Below the pieces are notes generated by a model. It had not been told where the DNA came from. It searched no databases and worked only from the letters and a program-made list of their open reading frames with translations. DNA of 14,569 nucleotides from Fidelibacterota bacterium (GTDB taxonomy: Bacteria; Fidelibacterota; UBA2242), in the NCBI GenBank assembly GCA_016936335.1, contig JAFGXZ010000036.1, forward strand, positions 1 through 14,569, written 5' to 3'. Position numbers and translations under genes: made by a program. This document shows, one piece after another, positions 7,323 through 13,950 of this stretch; position 1 is the stretch's first letter; each line of letters opens with the position of its first letter.

Positions 7323-8132
7323 CTAACTGATAAATAGTAAAACTACCAGCCCGGCAAAGAAACAATAGGGGGCAAACCATACAAATTTTCCGCTTTTCAA
7401 CACCGATAGCAGAAATCTGATTGCCATGTATCCCACCACAAAAGAGCATAAAAAACCAGCAAGCAGAGGCGCAATATTGATACCGACAGTGTCGGATGAG
7501 AACAGGTCGACGATATGGAGAAGGGTGGCTCCCAGTATGGCAGGAATGGCCAATAGAAACGAAAACCGGGCGGCGTTTTCCCTTGACATACCCGAAAACA
7601 AGGCGCAGCTGATTGTAAATCCGGAACGGGAAATTCCGGGCAGAATGGCAATTGATTGAGCAATTCCGATCAGCAGTGATTTTTTAGGCGTCAGATCTAC
7701 TGTCTTAGGTTTGATGAAACGAGTGGATAAAATCGCGATACCGGTTATTAATAATGTAATCCCTACCAATTGAATATTGTGAAAAATCGATACAAAAAAA
7801 TCTTCCAGAAACAGTCCGGCAATAGCTGTTGGAATTGTTCCGATAATCACAAAAATACTCAAGCGAAAAAAAGGATCATCCCGGTAGGTCTTTCCAACAT
7901 TTCTGTGAGTTATTCCACGAAAGAAACTCGCAATCATATTCCAGATATCATTAAAATAAACCGCTACAACACTCAAAAGAGTACCAAAATGGACAAAAAC
8001 CTCAAAGGCAACATTGTCCATGTTAATGTTCAGTAAATGTTCAAATATTACCAGATGCCCAGAACTGCTGATGGGTAAAAATTCAGTAATTCCCTGGACG
8101 ATTCCTAAAATAATTGCATCAATGTATCCCAT
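7323..8132 (-). CDS. uppP: Undecaprenyl-diphosphatase (BacA family)
   Basis: Removes a phosphate from undecaprenyl pyrophosphate to regenerate the lipid carrier for peptidoglycan and surface glycans; an integral inner-membrane enzyme. The 269-residue, strongly hydrophobic protein has both family signatures: Q13-G-I-T-E17 followed by FLPISSSGH (18-26), including the active-site histidine H26, and PGISRSGFT (165-173) with the conserved arginine R169. Length and the inverted-repeat layout are standard for BacA. The ATG at 8132 has GGAAGGA about nine bases upstream. It is the first gene of the likely uppP-holA-sigma-anti-sigma operon, with a candidate promoter at 8224-8252. Overproduction of this family gives bacitracin resistance in other bacteria. 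Confidence 0.97.
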   Translation of the reverse strand: MGYIDAIILGIVQGITEFLPISSSGHLVIFEHLLNINMDNVAFEVFVHFGTLLSVVAVYFNDIWNMIASFFRGITHRNVGKTYRDDPFFRLSIFVIIGTIPTAIAGLFLEDFFVSIFHNIQLVGITLLITGIAILSTRFIKPKTVDLTPKKSLLIGIAQSIAILPGISRSGFTISCALFSGMSRENAARFSFLLAIPAILGATLLHIVDLFSSDTVGINIAPLLAGFLCSFVVGYMAIRFLLSVLKSGKFVWFAPYCFFAGLVVLLFIS

Positions 8133-8434
8133 GCCAAATAGTCCTTCCCGGATTGAAATTTAGGGTTTTAGCAGACAAAAATGGAATTTAAAAAATGTTT
8201 ATCGGGTAACAAAATGTTGTGCAAATATATTGAAAAAATCCCTATGAGTAAACAATTTTATTTAATCTTGATAAAATAATGTGCGCTCAATCAAATTATT
8301 TTTTATTATCTCGTATAAACGGAAAAAGCAAATTGAGTGATATATTGTAAAAAGCCGTTATTAGTAATAATTGTGAATTTTGTCATGAAGATCTGTGTTG
8401 GAATAATGAGAAAGGGCATTATCGTTGTTATAGA
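8133..8434. other. AT-rich intergenic region between the MotB-like gene and uppP
   Basis: About 300 bases with no gene on either strand. It should hold the end of the MotB-like operon and the leader of uppP. I see one good promoter candidate (8224-8252) and the uppP ribosome binding site. No GC-rich hairpin with a T-run was found, so an intrinsic terminator is not evident; the short palindrome TTATTACTAATAA near 8361-8374 is too AT-rich to count. No riboswitch was recognised, although the leader of roughly 85 bases is long enough to hold regulation. Confidence 0.6.
8224..8252 (-). promoter_or_regulatory. Probable promoter of uppP-holA-sigma-anti-sigma
   Basis: On the minus strand TTTACT (8252-8247) and TATATT (8229-8224) are separated by 17 bases. 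Transcription would begin near 8217, about 85 bases before the uppP ATG. The -10 region extends into TATATTTG, which also matches the TAnnTTTG -7 element of Bacteroidota promoters, although the matching TTTG element is not at the usual distance. Confidence 0.4.
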
Positions 8435-9115
8435 TTAATTACCATTTATTGGAGTGATATCCGCATCAATAAAAATTTCAACCCGGCGGTTTTTTGAACG
8501 ACCTTCCGGAGTCTCGTTACTGGTGATTGGGCGAAACTCTCCATAGCCCAAGGCTGAAAACTTGCCCTCTTCCACTCCGGATACGGCACTCAGATATTTG
8601 ACTACTTCCAAAGCACGGGCAGAACTGAGTTCCCAGTTACTGGCATAGCGGCCACCCCGGATCGGCCAGTTATCCGTATGACCCTCAACACGGATTTCCA
8701 CATTTAAACGATGGTTACTTTTTCGTAATGCGTTATGGAATCCTTGCAATTCAGGATCGCCGCTGACGCCAAGTAATCTTGATTGCTGGATGGTGTGGCC
8801 AATATGATCCAGAAGAGGACGTAATGCCGGTGTAATTTGGGCAGAATTAATGTCGAAAAAATATTCACCGCTTACGGTCAGCTGAACTCCTTTGGTAGTA
8901 CGCTGAACAGCTATATTTTTACCAAGGTTTTGATCGGTCACATAGGCATCCAGTTTCTGTTCAGTCTCGGACAATAATATATTCAACATCCGATAGATAT
9001 TGCTTTCTGCTTCGTTCAAAATAACGATCATAAGGATGAAAAAGGTCAACAGCAGTGTTACCATGTCCCCATAGGTCACGATCCAGTTTGCTTTTGGAAT
9101 ATTTGATTCTTTCAT
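8435..9115 (-). CDS. MotB-like protein with OmpA peptidoglycan-binding domain, no MotA partner nearby
   Basis: Looks like a stator B subunit: a short cytoplasmic start, one membrane helix, then an OmpA-type domain that binds peptidoglycan. Residues 10-33 read as the MotB plug segment, NWIVTYGDMVTLLLTFFILM; D17 matches the proton-carrying aspartate of MotB. The OmpA domain (about 75-216) has GHTDNWPI (145-152), NWELSSARA (160-168) and the terminal GRSKNRRVEIFI (205-216). At 226 residues it is shorter than most flagellar MotB proteins. The ATG at 9115 has only a weak upstream GGA. It lies 30 bases after the small TPR gene and closes the operon that begins with a T9SS-sorted protein. No motA or exbB-like gene is in the window, so whether it powers anything or only anchors a complex to the cell wall is unclear. 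Confidence 0.88.
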   Translation of the reverse strand: MKESNIPKANWIVTYGDMVTLLLTFFILMIVILNEAESNIYRMLNILLSETEQKLDAYVTDQNLGKNIAVQRTTKGVQLTVSGEYFFDINSAQITPALRPLLDHIGHTIQQSRLLGVSGDPELQGFHNALRKSNHRLNVEIRVEGHTDNWPIRGGRYASNWELSSARALEVVKYLSAVSGVEEGKFSALGYGEFRPITSNETPEGRSKNRRVEIFIDADITPINGN

Positions 9116-9145
9116 AAAATAGTCAAATCCGTTGCGGTAAATCTA

Positions 9146-9778
9146 TTACATTCCGTAAAGAACATCAAGATAATCAATAATTGCCATCAAGGTTTCTGCA
9201 TAACTTTGATAGGATTGATCGTTATATTTCCAGGTGGATGAATCATTTTGAGCAATGGATATTTCCGATTCGAGAATTATAATTTGATTGTAGGATTGAG
9301 TCAAATTGCCGGTATGAAAATAGGCCATTGCAAGAATCAGGTGAAGATCCCGGAAATTTATCAGGGGTTTATGTTCAAAATAGTAATTTGAATTGGACGA
9401 AAGAACTGTCTGGGATTTGCTAATTGCTGACGAAAACTGCTGATTTGCCTGATATGCTATTGCCAATCCGGCAATTGGGTCAAGACTGGAATTGCCATAA
9501 TAGACCGCTGCGTTAAAGTCTCGGATTGCATCGGAAACATCACTCAATAGCAATGATGACCAGGCCCGGCCATGATAGGCATCGGAATTTCTGGAATCCG
9601 CCTCGATTGCGGCATCGAATTTTACATAGGCGGTTTGATATTCGCCAGATTCGAAAAAGTCCCAGGCAATTGGAATAATACTTTCTGCATTTGGAACAGT
9701 CTCTTCATATATAGAACATCTGAATGTCAAAACTAGCACACAAAGCAATCCGACTTTAATACGAGATCCTATTGTCAT
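9146..9778 (-). CDS. Small secreted TPR-repeat protein, possibly a lipoprotein
   Basis: A 210-residue protein with a short basic start, a hydrophobic run VGLLCVLVLTF (9-19) and a cysteine at residue 21 in TFRC. That could be a lipobox, but arginine at -1 is unusual, so lipidation is uncertain. Residues about 30-200 form TPR-like helices: AWDFFESGEYQTAYVKFDAA, a second repeat ending DVSDAIRDFNAAVYYG, and a further degenerate one with LILAMAYFHTGNLTQSYNQI. The ATG at 9778 overlaps the stop of the upstream T9SS gene in ATGA, so translation is very likely coupled. The MotB-like gene follows after 30 bases. It may bridge the surface protein and the MotB-like protein in the periplasm; this is inferred from gene order only. 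Confidence 0.78.
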   Translation of the reverse strand: MTIGSRIKVGLLCVLVLTFRCSIYEETVPNAESIIPIAWDFFESGEYQTAYVKFDAAIEADSRNSDAYHGRAWSSLLLSDVSDAIRDFNAAVYYGNSSLDPIAGLAIAYQANQQFSSAISKSQTVLSSNSNYYFEHKPLINFRDLHLILAMAYFHTGNLTQSYNQIIILESEISIAQNDSSTWKYNDQSYQSYAETLMAIIDYLDVLYGM

Positions 9779-11487
9779 TTCACCAAAACCATTTTTTTTG
9801 TCTTGTTAAATTGCCCATATCGAAGGGTGTAATAATAGAGTCCACTGGCTAGCCGTGAACCGTTCCACTGAACGGAATATTGGCCGGGAGCCAGGGACTG
9901 GTCTATCACTGTCGCGACTTTACGGCCGAGAATATCGTTGACAATGATCTGTGTCGCGGTTTCTATGGATGTTCCCTGCAGGTCGGGCAGATAAAAAGAG
10001 ATAACCGTTTCAGAATTGAAGGGATTGGGGTAGTTTTGTGCCAGTGAAAAGATATTGGGGAGCATTTCGGCGATTTCGGGCGCGTTTGGTTTTAGAGCGT
10101 ATTTGCCAAGTTTATCCACATATGCCCAATATTGTGTATTATTGACATTGGAATAGGTTTTTATATATGTCCAGTTTGCTTGCTGCCACTCAAATATTCC
10201 GGGTTGTTGTCCACCATTGTTCTGGTTGAAGATTATTTTACATTTTTTTAAAAGATGAGCGTTTGGAGATACGAATGTGTAATGGTGTTCATCGACATTA
10301 TTTGCCTTTTTCGGGGGAATCAAATCAGAATATTTTCCACCTGTCTGAGAATTACCATAGTAGGGTAAACATAGAAAATATTTGTCGGAAATTATTGATT
10401 CACTTGTGAGTATTAATTGTGCTACCGAATCCGGGCTGTATATGATTCCCCCGTTCATTTTGGATATAAACGATGAACTGAAATCATATTCTGTCATTCC
10501 AATGTTTCCGCTTGTATCGGATGCTATGATTCGGAGCAGATGATTGCCACCGTCCTGTAAACGATAATGCGTATAAAAGGGGGAAGGGGTAATGCCGGTC
10601 AGCAATTCCGTGACAGCACTATCTCCATTTATAGTTGTTGAGAATATCGAATCGATGGATTCATTGGGGAAAAAGTACAGATCCAGATGTTCTGATGCCA
10701 CCGGATTTTGAAAGATGCCGATGGTAAATCCGGGTGGAAAAGCGTCCTGGAAAAATACTCTGAATGTATCCCGATCGGTCAGCCCCTCGAAATCCGTAAG
10801 CGCCAGAAACAAAGTATCCCAGCCGGTAAATCCGGATGGTGGGACGCAAACCAGACCGTCGTTTGTACCTGTGATACTGACGTCAGAATAGAGAGCATTT
10901 ACTGACCAGGTCACTTCGGATAATTCGTTATCCACGTCGGACCAGTAGCTGTTTAATGGCAGGAAAAATGTTGTATCCTGAATAGCGCTGGTATCAGGTA
11001 TTTCAGCAAGCACTGGAGCATCGTTTACCGGGATAATATCAACGATAAAGGATGCAATGAAAACTGAATCCAGAGGGTCCTGGATTCGAATGTGAAAGTA
11101 TCCACAGCTGTCAATGTCTTTGTTTGCCCAGAACTTGTGAGTGCCAGATGTCTGATCAAACCAGTAGAAAACCAGGCCGGAGTCGGTCGTAATAGATATT
11201 GTGAGTAAAGAATCGTCATGATCAGGATCGTAGACCGCATCCAGAATGATTTCATGGCTTAGATTAAGCCGGGAATCTTCGGCAAAGTTTGTATCCAGCG
11301 GAAACAGCAGTAGCGGTGTCTCGTTGGTATTTAATGTAAAATTCAGAAAGGGGTCATTTAGATTCTTCCCAAAAACAGAAAGTGAAAATCCCAACAGTAT
11401 TAAAATTGTCAAAGTCAGCCCTGTTTGAATTGTTGGCTTTTGATGTAGTGCCAAGACTTTATAGGATTTCTGAAATTTTATTGCCAT
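9775..11487 (-). CDS. T9SS-sorted surface protein with cadherin/Ig-like domains
   Basis: A 570-residue secreted protein, expected to cross the outer membrane by the type IX system and be released or attached outside. A membrane-like stretch at about 23-39 (GLTLTILILLGFSLSVF) is the signal peptide after a long basic start. Two cadherin/Ig-like domains follow (about 65-157 and 158-250): acidic D-x-D patches and the hinge IIPVNDAP (151-158) are typical. A third beta domain (about 250-345) contains ASDTSGN. Region 345-470, with IFEWQQANW and a terminal KYALKP, resembles ZU5-like sandwiches, at low confidence. Residues 480-570 are a type A sorting domain: NYPNPFN (485-491), VNDILGRKVATV, SGLYYYTL and a basic end KTKKMVLVK. 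The ATG at 11487 lacks a good ribosome binding site. It overlaps the TPR gene by 4 bases and is divergent from another T9SS gene. No enzyme domain was seen. Confidence 0.88.
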   Translation of the reverse strand: MAIKFQKSYKVLALHQKPTIQTGLTLTILILLGFSLSVFGKNLNDPFLNFTLNTNETPLLLFPLDTNFAEDSRLNLSHEIILDAVYDPDHDDSLLTISITTDSGLVFYWFDQTSGTHKFWANKDIDSCGYFHIRIQDPLDSVFIASFIVDIIPVNDAPVLAEIPDTSAIQDTTFFLPLNSYWSDVDNELSEVTWSVNALYSDVSITGTNDGLVCVPPSGFTGWDTLFLALTDFEGLTDRDTFRVFFQDAFPPGFTIGIFQNPVASEHLDLYFFPNESIDSIFSTTINGDSAVTELLTGITPSPFYTHYRLQDGGNHLLRIIASDTSGNIGMTEYDFSSSFISKMNGGIIYSPDSVAQLILTSESIISDKYFLCLPYYGNSQTGGKYSDLIPPKKANNVDEHHYTFVSPNAHLLKKCKIIFNQNNGGQQPGIFEWQQANWTYIKTYSNVNNTQYWAYVDKLGKYALKPNAPEIAEMLPNIFSLAQNYPNPFNSETVISFYLPDLQGTSIETATQIIVNDILGRKVATVIDQSLAPGQYSVQWNGSRLASGLYYYTLRYGQFNKTKKMVLVK

Positions 11488-11551
11488 TTGACGTTCGGAT
11501 AATATTGCTTTAAAAACGAAAGTTTCCTCTGTTAAAAATCAGTGTTAAGTC

Positions 11552-11581
11552 CTTATATTTAATATAGAAAACGGAGAGCAA
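11552..11581 (-). promoter_or_regulatory. Possible promoter of the minus-strand T9SS/TPR/MotB-like operon
   Basis: On the minus strand TTGCTC (11581-11576) and TATAAG (11557-11552) are 18 bases apart. The -10 matches five of six consensus bases but the -35 only three, so this is weak. The leader to the ATG at 11487 would be about 60 bases. Confidence 0.25.
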
Positions 11582-11678
11582 ATCACCTATGATAAAAAAT
11601 GGCCACTTGAAAAATAATCTACACTTAATGTAATTTCTCAGGTCATTCAGTATAACTTACCATTAAATAATGTTTTTC

Positions 11679-11707
11679 TTGACATTGAGCGGCAGCAAAA
11701 CTATTTT
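11679..11707 (+). promoter_or_regulatory. Probable sigma-70-type promoter of the plus-strand T9SS locus
   Basis: A perfect TTGACA (11679-11684), a 17-base spacer and TATTTT (11702-11707). Transcription would begin near 11714, about 55 bases before the ATG at 11769. Confidence 0.6.
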
Positions 11708-11754
11708 TAAAAATGATATGGACCCAACGAATAAATTTCTAATTCTTTTATTAT

Positions 11755-11761
11755 AGAAGGA
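11755..11761 (+). promoter_or_regulatory. Ribosome binding site of the 722-residue T9SS protein
   Basis: AGAAGGA lies seven bases before the ATG at 11769, one of the best-placed ribosome binding sites in the window. Confidence 0.65.
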
Positions 11762-11768
11762 TTGTGTT

Positions 11769-13937
11769 ATGAATAAAATCCGCAAAAGCGTTGAATTATG
11801 TCTGGTGGCCTTCCTGATTTTCGGCACCGTAAGAGCAGAGGATTATCGGCTGATCATTACCTACCCAAACGCCTCCAATGAATGGGGACGTCGCTTGGCA
11901 TCCGGTGAAAATAAAATGGTCATGAAGATTCAGTTTATAGATTTGGACGATGATAATGACTATAAGTTAAACCAAATCGCCGTTCAACCGTTTACGGATC
12001 GGGATGTCTGGTATATTGACTCACTGCAATTATGGAAAAACACCGATAATTACCCGGGTAGCCTGGATCGTAACGCTGATTCTTTAATGAGTACGATCAG
12101 TCTTTTTGGTTTGGATGCAACAATTACCAGTATGACGTTGATGTCGTTTCCATTGGTTGGTCAACTCGTTCTTCAGGATACGACAACATTTTTTGTAACC
12201 ATGATCGCTTCGATTTGGTCTACAGCTGATCCGGAAGACCGGGAGATCACAGATCAAAACGGAGCACAGATCGGCATTACGGTGGAACAACCGAACGGTA
12301 TTGTTATTTACCGACTTGATGACAATACAGGCACCTCGAATAACTGGTCTGGTGATATATCAAAAATCTTTACTGTTCAGGCAGTAAATTTACCAGTCAT
12401 TATCTTTAATCGAAACAGGACCGCTGAAGAAGACAGTAACATGTTTTATTCGAATTATCTGGAGCTGGATGATAGTGACGAGAGTCGGGCGCAAACAATA
12501 ACCGATCTGTCAATTACGGCCCACGTTTTTCTGCCTTATAATGGGGACCTGAATGGCGACAGCTTGTCTTACGCGTCATTTAAGCTGGGATGGAATAATC
12601 AATATCTGGACCTGGATTCAATTGCTTTTGGAGATCTCTGGGACAATAAACAATATCAGGACAATGGCTGGGAGGAAAGTGGCTATGGCGTCACCACACT
12701 GCCGGGCGATACCACCGTGTCGGTCGTTCGGTTTGAAGCTGTTGTCATTGGAAATTCTTTAAGTCCTGAAAATTATGTAAACATCGCAAATAATTCTCTG
12801 GGAGTATTTTACTTCAGAGTATTAAAACCGGGAATTAGTCCAATATTTTTATCGGATGTTTTGATTCTGGACCAATGGGGAATTCCCTATCACTGTTACC
12901 GGAATCTTCAGAATGATGCCGATGAAGAGGCGGAGCAATACGATGCCTGGTCAAAACAGATTCTCGGTGATTTTGCCGGGAGTGTAGGCACACTGACCGA
13001 TGGTGAGTGCGACGGTATGATTGATCCAGTATATGACATTACTCTGTTTGCCGATTATTTCTGGATGAATGCCGACTCGGTTGATTGGTATGCGCGGTTT
13101 GATGTCGGTGATTCAGCATCGCATAATCCCGATGAATTAAGCCCTGATGATACCACAAACTTTTTTGATCTTATGGTTGTTGGCACAAATTACTATCGGA
13201 CATTGCAGGGTGATTTCAGCCAGAAAGTTGTTGCTTATAATGATATACCGGAACTCGTATTTGAATCAAAGGACAACATAAATTATCCTGAATTTTGCCA
13301 GGTTCGCATTGATCTGAAAAATATCCCAAACCTTGTTTCGGCCCAATGTAAAATAAATTTTAATCCGGAAGAATACCGGTTTGATAACCTGGCTCTCGGA
13401 GACTGGGTTATTGAGACCTCTTCCCGGAATTTCTTATTATATCCTCAAGATAAATTAGAAGATGGTATTTTGGATGTGAATTTTCTGGCATTGGAAAGAC
13501 CGCTTGGCGGCGGCGGTAATTTTCTAATGGCGAATTTTGAAAAACTCCAGCCCGACGCCGGTTTGATTCAACTGGATTATGTTGATTTGAGAGATCAACA
13601 CTCTCAACAACTTGCCTTGAAGATCGATGAACCGCAGGAGGCGACAATTTTATCAGATTATTTTTTCATTGATTGCTATCCCAACCCCTTTAATCCGGTG
13701 ACAAACATTCATTTTTCAATTCCCGAGGGAAGTGAAGGAAATTATCGTATTTCAGTCTTCGATTTACAGGGTAAGTTTGTCAATGAATTATCTCACAATT
13801 ATCATTCTGCCGGGCAGTATAATCTGGTTTGGGACGGTCTGAATCATTTGAATGTCCCGGTCAGTAGTGGTATTTACTTTATCCGGATTGAAGGCGCGGG
13901 GCTGCTGAAAAACTATAAAATCACATTAATGCGTTAA
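11769..13937 (+). CDS. T9SS-sorted protein with two cohesin-like domains and a dockerin-like EF-hand region
   Basis: A 722-residue secreted protein of unknown function. Signal peptide 1-23, cut after VRA. Residues 24-215 form an N-terminal domain I do not recognise, with WGRRLASG (39-46) and SLQLWKN (85-91); the next gene shares it. About 255-375 is cohesin-like: FKLGWNNQYLDLDSIAFGDL and FYFRVLKPGISPIFLSD. About 398-478 is a dockerin-like pair of degenerate calcium loops: DGECDGMIDPVYDITLFADY (411-430) and the DVGDS...DTTNFFDLMVVGTNYY part (445-476). Around 505-617 is a second cohesin-like domain with VRIDLKNIPNLVSAQCKINF. The end (about 630-722) is a type A sorting domain: YPNPFNPVTNI (637-647), VFDLQGKFV, SSGIYFIRI and a basic KNYKITLMR tail. 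ATG with AGAAGGA upstream. The domain names rest on motif reading and need a profile search. Confidence 0.85.
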   Translation: MNKIRKSVELCLVAFLIFGTVRAEDYRLIITYPNASNEWGRRLASGENKMVMKIQFIDLDDDNDYKLNQIAVQPFTDRDVWYIDSLQLWKNTDNYPGSLDRNADSLMSTISLFGLDATITSMTLMSFPLVGQLVLQDTTTFFVTMIASIWSTADPEDREITDQNGAQIGITVEQPNGIVIYRLDDNTGTSNNWSGDISKIFTVQAVNLPVIIFNRNRTAEEDSNMFYSNYLELDDSDESRAQTITDLSITAHVFLPYNGDLNGDSLSYASFKLGWNNQYLDLDSIAFGDLWDNKQYQDNGWEESGYGVTTLPGDTTVSVVRFEAVVIGNSLSPENYVNIANNSLGVFYFRVLKPGISPIFLSDVLILDQWGIPYHCYRNLQNDADEEAEQYDAWSKQILGDFAGSVGTLTDGECDGMIDPVYDITLFADYFWMNADSVDWYARFDVGDSASHNPDELSPDDTTNFFDLMVVGTNYYRTLQGDFSQKVVAYNDIPELVFESKDNINYPEFCQVRIDLKNIPNLVSAQCKINFNPEEYRFDNLALGDWVIETSSRNFLLYPQDKLEDGILDVNFLALERPLGGGGNFLMANFEKLQPDAGLIQLDYVDLRDQHSQQLALKIDEPQEATILSDYFFIDCYPNPFNPVTNIHFSIPEGSEGNYRISVFDLQGKFVNELSHNYHSAGQYNLVWDGLNHLNVPVSSGIYFIRIEGAGLLKNYKITLMR

Positions 13938-13950
13938 ACGGATTTGTAAA

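Larger units (their letters stand above)
11488..11768. other. Divergent intergenic region between two T9SS-protein genes
   Basis: A 281-base AT-rich gap with no gene. It must serve both directions: a clear candidate promoter for the plus strand (11679-11707) and a weaker one for the minus strand (11552-11581). Several short A- and T-tracts are present. No convincing operator palindrome was found. Confidence 0.6.

Noticed and set aside
8361..8374. Palindrome TTATTACTAATAA downstream of the MotB-like gene
   Set aside because: It is short and entirely AT apart from one base, in very AT-rich DNA, and is expected by chance; neither an operator nor a terminator can be claimed.
8435..9115. Annotation as a flagellar motB gene
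   Set aside because: No motA, flagellar or chemotaxis gene is in the window, and the operon partners are a T9SS protein and a TPR protein, so a flagellar role is not supported.
13408..13647. 79-aa minus-strand open frame inside the 722-residue gene
   Set aside because: It is antisense to the second cohesin-like domain, with no ribosome binding site or recognisable motif.
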